NCBI GenBank assembly: GCA_040002995.1
Contig: JBDUDK010000108.1
Coordinates: 1-25,719, forward strand
Direction: 5' to 3'
Length of the DNA: 25,719 nucleotides
Origin: JBDUDK01 sp040002995
GTDB lineage: Bacteria; Actinomycetota; Acidimicrobiia; Acidimicrobiales; Ilumatobacteraceae
In this document: piece after piece, positions 6,938 through 14,240 of the stretch
How the letters are laid out: each line of letters starts with the position of its first letter
Numbering within the stretch: the stretch's first letter is position 1
Position numbers and translations under genes: made by a program
Notes under the pieces: model-generated
Told to the model about the DNA's origin: nothing
What the model saw: only the letters and a program-made list of their open reading frames with translations
Databases searched by the model: none

Positions 6938-7464
6938 GCGAGTGCGGGCGTACCCACCTTGCTGCGCGCGACCTCACGGACTTTGTCGTAGACGCCTTGA
7001 TTGTGCGAGATCTCGATGACGTTGCCGTCGGGGTCGGTGACGGCGCAGATGAAGCCGACCGGTTCGGGCAGGTCGGTGGGCGGCCAGTGGAGGCACCCGT
7101 CGGCTTTGGCCATCTCCGCGATGCGCACGACGTCGTCGCGGCTCGGCATCTCGATGCCGATGTGCGCAAACGGCGCCATGGTCGGCTGCGCGCCTTTGTC
7201 CTGATCTCGGTAGAAGCTCACGAGGACGAGAACGAATGGCGAATCGGGGTTGTCGGCATGACCCAGCCAGGCGCCGACGCCGTCGGCGTCCTCCCGCCGG
7301 TCGACCAACTCGAGCGGGGTGTACTTGCGGTACCACTCAATGGACTCGTCGACGTCGTGCACGGGCAACGCGATGTGGGTCCATCTCGGGTGCTTCGGTG
7401 CGGTGTGCTGCACCGTGCTCTTCACGCCGGCGACGCTCGATTCAGGGATTTTCGCTTCGGCCAT
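6934..7464 (-). CDS. VOC-family (glyoxalase/extradiol dioxygenase fold) metalloenzyme
   Basis: 176 residues, two beta-alpha-beta-beta-beta modules. Likely metal ligands are the His of RWTHIALPVHDVDESIEWY, the His of APFAHIGIEMPS and the Glu of DPDGNVIEISHNQ, the HHE set shared by glyoxalase I and extradiol dioxygenases. Second gene of the minus operon, starting nine bases after the upstream VOC gene and overlapping the SnoaL-like gene. The reaction may be ring cleavage, isomerisation or epimerisation; the fold does not say which. Confidence 0.85.
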   Translation of the reverse strand: MAEAKIPESSVAGVKSTVQHTAPKHPRWTHIALPVHDVDESIEWYRKYTPLELVDRREDADGVGAWLGHADNPDSPFVLVLVSFYRDQDKGAQPTMAPFAHIGIEMPSRDDVVRIAEMAKADGCLHWPPTDLPEPVGFICAVTDPDGNVIEISHNQGVYDKVREVARSKVGTPALA

Positions 7465-7473
7465 GGGTGAGCC

Positions 7474-7956
7474 TCACATCCGGCTGAAATGGTCGGGAAT
7501 CGTGGGGTTCTCGCCGCCCTTGGTCCAGAGGACAACCTCCGTGCCCCACGGATCGACGAACGCGCCGCAGAAGCCGTTGAACTCGCCCCAGTAGTGGTCG
7601 CGCCACAAGATCTTGGCGCCGAGTTTGTCGGCGGTGTCGAGGATGCGGTCCTGGTTGTCGTCGTCGCTGACGAGCACGTAGACGCGTACGCCCCGACCGG
7701 AGGCGAGCGACGCGTCGCCGTAACCCTTCGGATGGGGACGGCCTTCCGCGACGTCGTAGATCCCCATGTGGAGGTTGCCCACCCCCGACGGCGAACCGTC
7801 GTCGAGTTGAAACTGCTCGCCGGGCACGATCCGGTGGAACTTTCCGGCCGGACGCCCCTCGACTTCCCAGTTGAAGACCTCGGCGTAAAACGCCGCGGTG
7901 GCCTCGGCGTCGGGCGACGGCATATCGATGAAAATCAAGGTGTTTGGGTAGGTCAT
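7474..7956 (-). CDS. VOC-family protein, CFP32/glyoxalase-like, first gene of the regulated minus operon
   Basis: 160 residues. It begins MTYPNTLIFIDMPSPDAEAT and then AAFYAEVFNWEVEGR, typical of the actinobacterial VOC group around mycobacterial CFP32. It contains RVYVLVSDDDNQDRILDTAD as the start of the second module and ends with FVDPWGTEVVLW. The first-strand metal His is not evident, so it may be a binding or non-metal member. The 94-base gap upstream (to the amidohydrolase stop) carries the FadR-type operator at 8013-8031, which makes this gene the head of a four-gene operon. Confidence 0.82.
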   Translation of the reverse strand: MTYPNTLIFIDMPSPDAEATAAFYAEVFNWEVEGRPAGKFHRIVPGEQFQLDDGSPSGVGNLHMGIYDVAEGRPHPKGYGDASLASGRGVRVYVLVSDDDNQDRILDTADKLGAKILWRDHYWGEFNGFCGAFVDPWGTEVVLWTKGGENPTIPDHFSRM

Positions 7957-8012
7957 TGCCCCTCGCTCATCGATCTCTGGCTCATCGATCTGGACGGTGG
8001 GTCACCGTAGCA

Positions 8013-8031
8013 CGGTCTGATGGTCAGACCA
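8013..8031 (-). promoter_or_regulatory. FadR/GntR-type operator, copy 1 (upstream of the VOC/SnoaL/AKR operon)
   Basis: The minus strand reads TGGTCTGACCATCAGACCG. Its first 11 bases are a palindrome fitting the FadR-subfamily pattern TNGTNNNACNA. The site also forms a wider inverted repeat, GGTCTGA-TGG-TCAGACC, at 8014-8030. It differs from copy 2 at one base, the palindrome centre. A TANNNT box (TACGGT, complement of 8004-8009) lies four bases downstream, so a bound protein would cover the -35 region. Confidence 0.7.
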
Positions 8032-8050
8032 CCGGGGCTGGGACACCTGG

Positions 8051-9442
8051 CTAGACGACGGGCCAATGCGAGCGCGACGTGATGCCGGCCCGATGGAGGA
8101 GGGCGCGCTTTCGCTCTTCAGCCGGACCTCGGAGCGCGTCGAGATCGGCGCCCGTTGCCTGCCCGGCGCGCACCGCCACGCGGCCTGCGACGACGACATC
8201 GCGCACGCCGCGGCCATCGCTCGCCCACACCAACTGCACGACCGGATCCTCGGCGCGCGTGACCCATTGCGGACCGCTCGTGTCGTGCACGACGAGGTCG
8301 GCCTGCTTTCCCGCCTCGATCGAGCCGATCTTGTCGGCGAGCCCGACTGCACGCGCGCCGCCGATCGTCGCCAGTTCGAGCGCGTCGTGGGCTCCGAACG
8401 CGGTGGGGTCCATCGTCTGGTCCTTGCCGATTCCGGCGGCCAGCGCGCAGACACGCAACGGATCGAGCGCGTCGGAGGCGTTCTCGGCGTCGCAACCGAG
8501 GCCGATGCGGGCGCCAGCCCGGGCCAGACGGGCGTGACGGCCGTGGGCGCCGACCCCTTGTCCAAGGCGAAGGTACGCCCACGGCGTGTACGCGATGGCG
8601 GTATCGGTGCCGAGGACGATGTCGCATTCCGCGTCGTCGAGATGCACGGCGTGCGCGAGCAAAACGTGGGGTCCGAGCGCGCCGAGCGCGTCGAAGTGCA
8701 CAAGCGGGCGCCGGTGCGCTCTTTCTAACCACGCGACTGCATCACCCGCGTCAGGTGAGATGTGAAACGTGAGGATGACGCTCTTCTCGCGGGCGAGCGT
8801 GGACGCGCCGGTGAGCAGTGCGTCGCTCATGAGGCTGTGGCCGACGAGCGTCACCGCTCCTCGCACCAAGCCATCTCCGGAGAGCGCGTCGATCACCGCG
8901 CGTTGACGGTCGAGGACCTCGTCGGCGGGCGCCGCATACGGACCGGTCCCGACATCCCATCCCCAGGTGCCGACCGTGCCCCGCACGCCGACGGTTCGCA
9001 TGGCGGCGGCGACGCGCATCGGATGGGCGACGGTGCCCGCCTCGATGACCGTCGTTATGCCGTTCGTCACCTGCTCGAGACAGGAGAGAACCGCCGACAG
9101 CTCGTCGTCGTCGCCCGAGTGGGCGGCATGGACCGGCACCGCCCAGCCGAAAATCGACTCACCGGGGCCGAGATCATCGGGGATCGCGCTGCGTATGAGT
9201 CGGTCGCCGGTGAGGTGCTGGTGCGCGTTCACGAACCCTGGCGTGACGACCGTGGTCGCATCTCCGAGCACCGCCGCGTCGGGCCACCGGGCGCGGAGCT
9301 CGGCCGCCTTCGCGACGTCGACGATCATGTCGCCGGCGATTGCGACGCCACCATCTCGGACGATCTCGCGCCGCGCGTTCATCGTGATCACGTCGCGTCC
9401 GACCACGATCAACTCGGGATCCGAAGGCGGGTCGTCGATCAC
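8051..9442 (-). CDS. Amidohydrolase-superfamily deaminase/chlorohydrolase-like enzyme
   Basis: About 463 residues from the GTG at 9442-9440, where IDDPPSDPELIVVGRDVITM begins; the frame stays open a further 14 codons to 9484. It has an N-terminal beta-sandwich, a VTPGFVNAHQH motif with two metal His, TFHISPD (third His), LLAHAVHLDD (fourth His) and GLGCDAENASDALDP (catalytic Asp), then a C-terminal IGSIEAGKQADLVVHD segment. This is the pattern of the AtzA/TrzN/cytosine-deaminase/SAH-deaminase group, which hydrolyses C-N or C-halogen bonds on heterocycles with a divalent metal. Divergent from the first Rieske gene. Its job may be release of an amino group from a ring compound (inference). Confidence 0.87.
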   Translation of the reverse strand: MIDDPPSDPELIVVGRDVITMNARREIVRDGGVAIAGDMIVDVAKAAELRARWPDAAVLGDATTVVTPGFVNAHQHLTGDRLIRSAIPDDLGPGESIFGWAVPVHAAHSGDDDELSAVLSCLEQVTNGITTVIEAGTVAHPMRVAAAMRTVGVRGTVGTWGWDVGTGPYAAPADEVLDRQRAVIDALSGDGLVRGAVTLVGHSLMSDALLTGASTLAREKSVILTFHISPDAGDAVAWLERAHRRPLVHFDALGALGPHVLLAHAVHLDDAECDIVLGTDTAIAYTPWAYLRLGQGVGAHGRHARLARAGARIGLGCDAENASDALDPLRVCALAAGIGKDQTMDPTAFGAHDALELATIGGARAVGLADKIGSIEAGKQADLVVHDTSGPQWVTRAEDPVVQLVWASDGRGVRDVVVAGRVAVRAGQATGADLDALRGPAEERKRALLHRAGITSRSHWPVV

Positions 9443-9462
9443 GATCGCAAGGTTCGCGCGAC

Positions 9463-9468
9463 TACGAT
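9463..9468 (+). promoter_or_regulatory. Candidate -10 element (TACGAT) of the first Rieske gene
   Basis: Identical hexamer to the one before the LLM gene. It lies in the short divergent gap between the amidohydrolase and Rieske genes and ends eight bases before TTG 9477. No ribosome site is visible. Confidence 0.3.
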
Positions 9469-9476
9469 GCCCGGTC

Positions 9477-10481
9477 TTGCGCACCGATGTGTTTTCGGAA
9501 AACCCAGCGCTGCACCGCTATTGGTACGCCGTGGCGCGGAGCGTCGACATCATGCCGGGGCCGATCGGCATCACGCTTTTGGGCCACCATTATGTGGTCT
9601 ACCGAAGTGAGTCAGGGGAGCTGACCGCGGCCGACGACCGCTGTCCCCACCGCGAGGCCCGGCTGTCCCTTGGCTCGATGGTCGACGGGGTGATCCAGTG
9701 CGCCTATCACGGCTGGTGCTACGACGGTACGGGCCGTTGCGTCCGGGTGCCGTCGTCTGAACCGTCGGTGCCGCCTCCGCCCAAGGCGCAGCTGGCCCTT
9801 GTACATGTCACCGAGCGTTACGGGCTCGTGTGGGTGTGCCCGGGCGAACCGGCTGAGGGCATTCCCGACATCGTCGAGGACGCGAACCCGTTGTTCCGAC
9901 GTATCAATAGCCCGGTCGAAACATGGTCGACGTCGGCGACGCGAATGGTCGACAACTTCGTCGACATCTCCCATTTCCCGTGGGTGCATGTCGGAACGTT
10001 CGGACGCACTCAGCAGACCCTCGTGCCCAAGATCGAACTCGAGCCGCTCGACGACTTCTTCTTCGGCTACCACTACGAGGTCCAGGTCAACAACCCGCTG
10101 TCCGCCGCGGTCACCAGCGGTCAAACCCTGAAGGTGCTGACCCGCTCGATGTCGTCGGGTTTCCATCTTCCGTTCACCGTGCGCAGCACCATCAGCTACG
10201 AGACGGGCCTCGAGCACATCTTGCTGCTGCTCTCGACGCCGGTCGACGATGTGACCGCGTATTTCACGTTCGTGGTCTGGCGCAACGACGACTTCTCCGT
10301 CTCGGCCGAGGACGTGATCCAGTTCGACCGGCGCATCGGCGCCGAGGACAAGGCGATGCTCGAGACCGTTGACGGCGTGTTGCCCCTCGACACCACCTCG
10401 ACGGTCTCAGTGCAGGCCGACAAGCCTTCGGTGGAATGGCGAAGGCGCTTCAAGGCCCTTCTCGAGCGGCCACCGCTCTAG
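9477..10481 (+). CDS. Rieske non-heme iron oxygenase (single-component-type alpha subunit)
   Basis: About 334 residues from TTG 9477; GTG 9489 is an alternative start, and longer upstream frame lacks similarity and overlaps the amidohydrolase gene. The Rieske [2Fe-2S] ligands are Cys56 and His58 in RCPHREARLS, and Cys75 and His78 in IQCAYHGW. The mononuclear-iron site is NFVDISHFPWVH with Asn160, Asp163, His166 and His171. Length and motifs resemble vanillate O-demethylase/phenoxybenzoate dioxygenase-type oxygenases, which demethylate or hydroxylate aromatic substrates. No reductase partner gene is present in the window, so electrons must come from elsewhere. It ends just before the operator and promoter of the following operon. 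Confidence 0.9.
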   Translation: MRTDVFSENPALHRYWYAVARSVDIMPGPIGITLLGHHYVVYRSESGELTAADDRCPHREARLSLGSMVDGVIQCAYHGWCYDGTGRCVRVPSSEPSVPPPPKAQLALVHVTERYGLVWVCPGEPAEGIPDIVEDANPLFRRINSPVETWSTSATRMVDNFVDISHFPWVHVGTFGRTQQTLVPKIELEPLDDFFFGYHYEVQVNNPLSAAVTSGQTLKVLTRSMSSGFHLPFTVRSTISYETGLEHILLLLSTPVDDVTAYFTFVVWRNDDFSVSAEDVIQFDRRIGAEDKAMLETVDGVLPLDTTSTVSVQADKPSVEWRRRFKALLERPPL

Positions 10482-10505
10482 AAGCCGCTCCGGTTGGTGC
10501 TGCTA

Positions 10506-10524
10506 TGGTCAGACCATCAGACCG
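10506..10524 (+). promoter_or_regulatory. FadR/GntR-type operator, copy 2 (upstream of the catabolic operon)
   Basis: TGGTCAGACCATCAGACCG, 18/19 identical to copy 1 and in the same orientation to its target gene. The core 10505-10517 is a perfect palindrome, ATGGTC-A-GACCAT. A TATGGT box at 10504-10509 overlaps it, so binding would block a -10 element. The GntR regulator gene lies second in the operon, which implies autoregulation. Confidence 0.72.
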
Positions 10525-10538
10525 CAGGGGAGGACGCC

Positions 10539-11027
10539 GTGCCCATCACCCGGCTGAACCACGCCGTCTTGTACGTACGCGATGCGGGCCGTAGCGCCCA
10601 GTTTTACGCAGACGTCCTGGGCTTTCGCCGAGTCATCGAAGACCCCGACGGTGGCTATGCCTTCTTAAGGGCCGCTGCGTCGGAGAACCACCACGACCTG
10701 GCGTTGTTCTCCATCGGCGCCGCTGCCGAGCCGAGTGAGGCGGGACGGCGCACCGTGGGCCTGTACCACCTGGCCTGGGAGGTGCCCTCCCTCGACGAAC
10801 TTGAGCAGGTGCGCGACCGGCTCACCTCGGTCGGTGCCCTGGTCGGCGCGAGCGACCACGGCGTGAACAAGAGTCTCTATGCGGTCGACCCCGACGGCCT
10901 TGAGTTCGAAGTGATGTGGCTCGTGCCCGCCGATCTCTGGGGCAACGAGGAGCATGAGGCGATCATCCGTCCCCTCGATATCGGGAGCGATAAGCGCAAG
11001 TACGCGGCGCTTCGCGGGGAGCCATGA
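10539..11027 (+). CDS. VOC-family enzyme, catechol 2,3-dioxygenase-like
   Basis: 162 residues from GTG 10539, which follows an AGGGGAGG ribosome site at 10526-10533. The HHE metal ligands are His8 (RLNHAVLYVRD), His77 (GLYHLAWEV) and Glu124 (DPDGLEFEVMW). HAVLYVRDAGRSAQFYADVL and the DPDGLEFEVMW ending are characteristic of one-domain catechol-2,3-dioxygenase-like VOC proteins. First gene of the operon; its stop overlaps the start of the GntR gene (ATGA). With two Rieske oxygenases nearby, extradiol ring cleavage is plausible, but related fosfomycin-resistance-type or glyoxalase activities cannot be excluded. Confidence 0.85.
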   Translation: MPITRLNHAVLYVRDAGRSAQFYADVLGFRRVIEDPDGGYAFLRAAASENHHDLALFSIGAAAEPSEAGRRTVGLYHLAWEVPSLDELEQVRDRLTSVGALVGASDHGVNKSLYAVDPDGLEFEVMWLVPADLWGNEEHEAIIRPLDIGSDKRKYAALRGEP

Positions 11028-11749
11028 GCGATCACCGCGCTGTTGAGCAATCGGTGCGGTTCAGGCCGCTCGATCGGCGGACGTTGCCCGACGAAATCCG
11101 TGACCGGTTGATCGCATCGATCGACGGGGGCGGGCTCGCGCCCGGGCAACTCCTGCCGCCAGAAAGAACGTTGTGCACCGAGTTCAACGTGGCCCGCACG
11201 TCAGTGCGCGAGGCGATCCAATCGCTCGTTTCGCTGCGCTACGTCGAGCGCCGGGGTAACCGGGCCTACGTCGTGGAGCGACTGCCCAGCGTCGAACTCG
11301 ATCCTCGCAAGTCGAGAGTGAAGGATCTCTTCGAGACCCGGCGGGTGATCGAAGTGCCGATCGTCGAACTGGCCACGTGTCGCGCCACGCCCGAGCAACG
11401 CGCTGAGGTGGTGGCTATTGCGGCGCAGTTTCGCGCGGGCATGCCACTCGACGCGTTCCGCGGCCGTGACCGAGATTTCCACTCGGCCATCTCCCGGGCC
11501 TGTGGAAACCCGCTGCTCACCGAGGTCTACGGGAAGGTGCTCGACGCCTTGTTCTCGTCGGAGGCGTTTGGCGAGCTGCTTTACGCCGGGCACAACCGGC
11601 GCGAGGTCAACGTGATCATCGAACGCGCCGGTCAACAGCATCAGCGCATCGCTGCCGCTATGGCCTCCGGTGACCCGATCGCTTCGGTCAGCGCCACGGA
11701 GGAGCACGTCGGCTATGTCGAAGAGCGAATGATCCGACACCTGGTCTGA
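11024..11749 (+). CDS. GntR-family transcriptional regulator, FadR subfamily (FCD domain)
   Basis: 241 residues. A winged helix spans about residues 18-85: LPDEIRDRLIASIDGGGLAP, then PPERTLCTEFNVARTSVREA, then ALQSLVSL-like and Y-V-E-R-R-G wing segments. An all-helical FCD ligand-binding domain follows, about 95-230, with FETRRVIEVPIVELA, a metal-type D-x-x-FH in RDRDFHSAIS, and later EHVGYVEER. FCD regulators usually repress catabolic operons and are released by a pathway acid or CoA ester. The ATG overlaps the VOC stop. Two copies of a matching operator in the window give its probable targets. Confidence 0.92.
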   Translation: MSDHRAVEQSVRFRPLDRRTLPDEIRDRLIASIDGGGLAPGQLLPPERTLCTEFNVARTSVREAIQSLVSLRYVERRGNRAYVVERLPSVELDPRKSRVKDLFETRRVIEVPIVELATCRATPEQRAEVVAIAAQFRAGMPLDAFRGRDRDFHSAISRACGNPLLTEVYGKVLDALFSSEAFGELLYAGHNRREVNVIIERAGQQHQRIAAAMASGDPIASVSATEEHVGYVEERMIRHLV

Positions 11750-11757
11750 GGGGGCCC

Positions 11758-12144
11758 ATGCAGCTGGACGAGAACCTCGTGTACTTCCTCGACGAGGCGA
11801 AGTTTCGCGACACCGATCGAGACGGGTTCCGCAGACGAGTCATCACCGGTGAGCACCTGCAGCTCGTCTTCTGGCGGATCAAGGGTGGGTCGACGGGGAG
11901 CGTGCTCCACCACCACGTCGCCAACGAGCAGCTGGGCATCGTCGTGCGCGGACGCTTGAACTTCCGCATCAGCGAGGACAAGGACGCCGGGGACCGCATC
12001 GAGCTCGGCCCCGGCGAGGTCTACCTCGCGCCGATCGGCGTCTGGCACGGCGACAGCATTTTCTTGGGCGACGATGAGCACGACGAGTGCTGGATACTCG
12101 ATGTTTTCTCGCCGCCGCGCGACGACCTGCGGGCGGAAGGCTGA
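11758..12144 (+). CDS. Small cupin-fold protein
   Basis: 128 residues, one cupin domain. The first motif is HHHVANEQLGIVVRG with His51-53 and Glu57; the second is GEVYLAPIGVWHG with His97, so the usual metal site is present. Monocupins of this kind serve as dioxygenases, isomerases, decarboxylases or ligand sensors. A strong ribosome site (GAGGGGG) precedes the ATG. It sits between the regulator and the hydantoinase-like genes, two bases before hyuA, so it probably works in the same pathway. The reaction is not evident. Confidence 0.85.
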   Translation: MQLDENLVYFLDEAKFRDTDRDGFRRRVITGEHLQLVFWRIKGGSTGSVLHHHVANEQLGIVVRGRLNFRISEDKDAGDRIELGPGEVYLAPIGVWHGDSIFLGDDEHDECWILDVFSPPRDDLRAEG

Positions 12145-12146
12145 CG

Positions 12147-14240
12147 ATGGCCGACTGGCGCCTCGCCGTCGACATCGGTGGCACGTTCACCGACGTCGTG
12201 GCGCTCGACGGAGAGTCGGGCCGCATCGTCGTCGACAAGACGCTCACCACGCCCGCGGCGCCGCTCGACGGCGTCCGGCGAGGTGTTCAGCAGCTGCTGC
12301 GCAAGGCGGGCGTGCAGCCGAGTGATATCCGGCGGCCGATCGTGCACGCCACCACGCTCGTCACGAACGCACTCATCCAGGGCAAAGTCGCACAGGCCGG
12401 ACTGGTCACGACATCGGGATTCGCCGACACGCTCCTCATCCGCGACGAGCACCGCTACGACATGTACGACCTCCAAATCGAGTTTCCGGAGCCGCCCATT
12501 CCCCGGCACCGCACCTACGAGATTGCGGAGCGCACATCGGCCGATGGACGAGTCGTCGCCGAGCCGAGCGCGGCCGATCTCGAGGCGGTGAGCGATGAGC
12601 TGGCTGCCGCGGAGGTCGAGGCGGTCGCGGTGTGTTTCCTGAACAGCTACGCGAACCCGGCCAACGAACGGATGGTGGCCGAGTACCTGGAGAAGCGGCT
12701 GGGCATTCCGGTCTGCATGTCGGCCGAGATCTCGCCGCAGCTACGCGAGTACCCGCGCATGATCACCACCGCGTGCAACGCCGTGACCATGCCCATACTC
12801 GGTCCCTACCTCGACGAGCTCCAACAATGGCTGCGCGCTGAGGGCTTCGGTGGTGGCGTGCTCATGATGCTGTCCAACGGCGGCGTCGTATCCGCCGACG
12901 ATGCCGCGCGCGTACCCGTGAGGCTCGTGGAATCCGGGCCGGCGGCGGGAGCACTCGCGGGCAGCTGGTTCGCCAAGCGCCTCGGGGAACCTCGCCTGCT
13001 CTGCTTCGACATGGGCGGCACCACTGCGAAGTCGTGCTTGATCACCGACTACGAACCGGAGCTGACGACGTCGTTCGAAGTGGCTCGGATGTACCGCTTC
13101 AAGAAGGGCTCAGGGTTCCCCGTTTCGGTGCCGTCGATCGACCTCGTCGAGATCGGTGCAGGAGGCGGGTCTCTTGCCCACGTCGACGAACTCGGACTAC
13201 TGAAGGTCGGTCCGGAATCGGCAGGCGCCGAGCCGGGACCCGCGTCATACGGCCGCGGCGGCACGGAACCCGCGGTCACCGACGCCGATGTGCTCCTCGG
13301 TTACCTCGATGCCTCCTACTTCCTCGGCGGCGATATGGCGCTCGACCCGTCCGCCGCGGAACGGACCATCTCCGAACTCGCGGCTGGGCTCGGGCTGCCC
13401 ACCGACGAGACGGCGGCGGGCATCCACGACGTGGTCAACCAGAACATGGCCGCGTCGTCGCGCATGCACGCGGTCGAGCGGGGTGTCGACCTCCACGGCG
13501 TCTCGCTCATCGCGTTCGGGGGAGCGGGTCCGGTGCACGCGTGCGCGGTCGCCGACCTACTCGAGTCGAGCAGGGTCATCTTCCCGTTGAACGCTTCGGT
13601 GCTTTCCGCCTTCGGCACGCTTGTTTCGCCGGTGCGTATCGATGTGGCCCGCTCGCGTGTTCGATTGCTCGAAGCCGTGCGCGACGACGAACGCGACGAC
13701 CTGCTCGAAGAGCTGCGGGCGAGGGGACGGCGGGTGCTAGCCGCCGCCGGTGTCCCCGAGAAGGATGTTCGTTTTCGTTACGGCGTCGACGCGCGCTACG
13801 CGGGCCAGGGCAACGAGATCACGATCTGGGTCGGCGAGGGCGAGACGTGGCCTGTCGACACCGAGAGTGTGCGCCAGCGGTTCGACGAGGGCTACGAGCG
13901 CGTCTACGGACTGACGATCCCCGACATCGGCATCGAGATCGTGACGTGGCGAGTGTCGGCATTCGCCGATCTCGCAACGGTGGAGCCCAAGGTCAACCTT
14001 TTCCTGCAGCCGCCGGGCTACCCGGTGCCTCATCATTCGCGCGCGGTGAAATTTCACCGCGGGCAACCCGCTGTCGAGGTGGCCGTCTACCGGCGCGACG
14101 CGCTCGGTGTCGGTGCCCATCTCGCCGGACCGTGCATCGTCGAGGAGCGCGAGACCACCACCGTCATCCGCCCCGGGTGGTCGGTCGACATGAAGGCCGA
14201 CGGCTCGCTGGTGGCCACCCGCACAGGAGGTGCGCCGTGA
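12147..14240 (+). CDS. hyuA: Hydantoinase/oxoprolinase family protein, subunit A
   Basis: 697 residues from ATG 12147; the frame is open 20 codons further but that part lies within the cupin gene. It starts MADWRLAVDIGGTFTDVVAL, the actin-like ATP-binding opening of the HyuA/5-oxoprolinase N-domain. The ATP-binding core includes HATTLVTNALIQGK, an ESGPAAGALAG segment, CFDMGGTTAKSCLI and VEIGAGGGSLAHVD, and it ends with the usual C-terminal barrel. HyuA with HyuB hydrolyses or carboxylates carbonyl/amide substrates using ATP (N-methylhydantoin, 5-oxoproline, acetophenone, caprolactam); which one applies cannot be told. The stop overlaps the start of hyuB (GTGA). Confidence 0.93.
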   Translation: MADWRLAVDIGGTFTDVVALDGESGRIVVDKTLTTPAAPLDGVRRGVQQLLRKAGVQPSDIRRPIVHATTLVTNALIQGKVAQAGLVTTSGFADTLLIRDEHRYDMYDLQIEFPEPPIPRHRTYEIAERTSADGRVVAEPSAADLEAVSDELAAAEVEAVAVCFLNSYANPANERMVAEYLEKRLGIPVCMSAEISPQLREYPRMITTACNAVTMPILGPYLDELQQWLRAEGFGGGVLMMLSNGGVVSADDAARVPVRLVESGPAAGALAGSWFAKRLGEPRLLCFDMGGTTAKSCLITDYEPELTTSFEVARMYRFKKGSGFPVSVPSIDLVEIGAGGGSLAHVDELGLLKVGPESAGAEPGPASYGRGGTEPAVTDADVLLGYLDASYFLGGDMALDPSAAERTISELAAGLGLPTDETAAGIHDVVNQNMAASSRMHAVERGVDLHGVSLIAFGGAGPVHACAVADLLESSRVIFPLNASVLSAFGTLVSPVRIDVARSRVRLLEAVRDDERDDLLEELRARGRRVLAAAGVPEKDVRFRYGVDARYAGQGNEITIWVGEGETWPVDTESVRQRFDEGYERVYGLTIPDIGIEIVTWRVSAFADLATVEPKVNLFLQPPGYPVPHHSRAVKFHRGQPAVEVAVYRRDALGVGAHLAGPCIVEERETTTVIRPGWSVDMKADGSLVATRTGGAP

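Noticed and set aside
8967..9476. Long N-terminal extension of the first Rieske protein in the same frame
   Set aside because: It lies wholly over the amidohydrolase gene, has no family similarity, and the Rieske N-terminus begins near 9477.
13034..14236. Upstream 400-codon extension of hyuB
   Set aside because: It is an Arg-rich shadow of hyuA; the GTG at 14237 has a perfect ribosome site and overlaps the hyuA stop.
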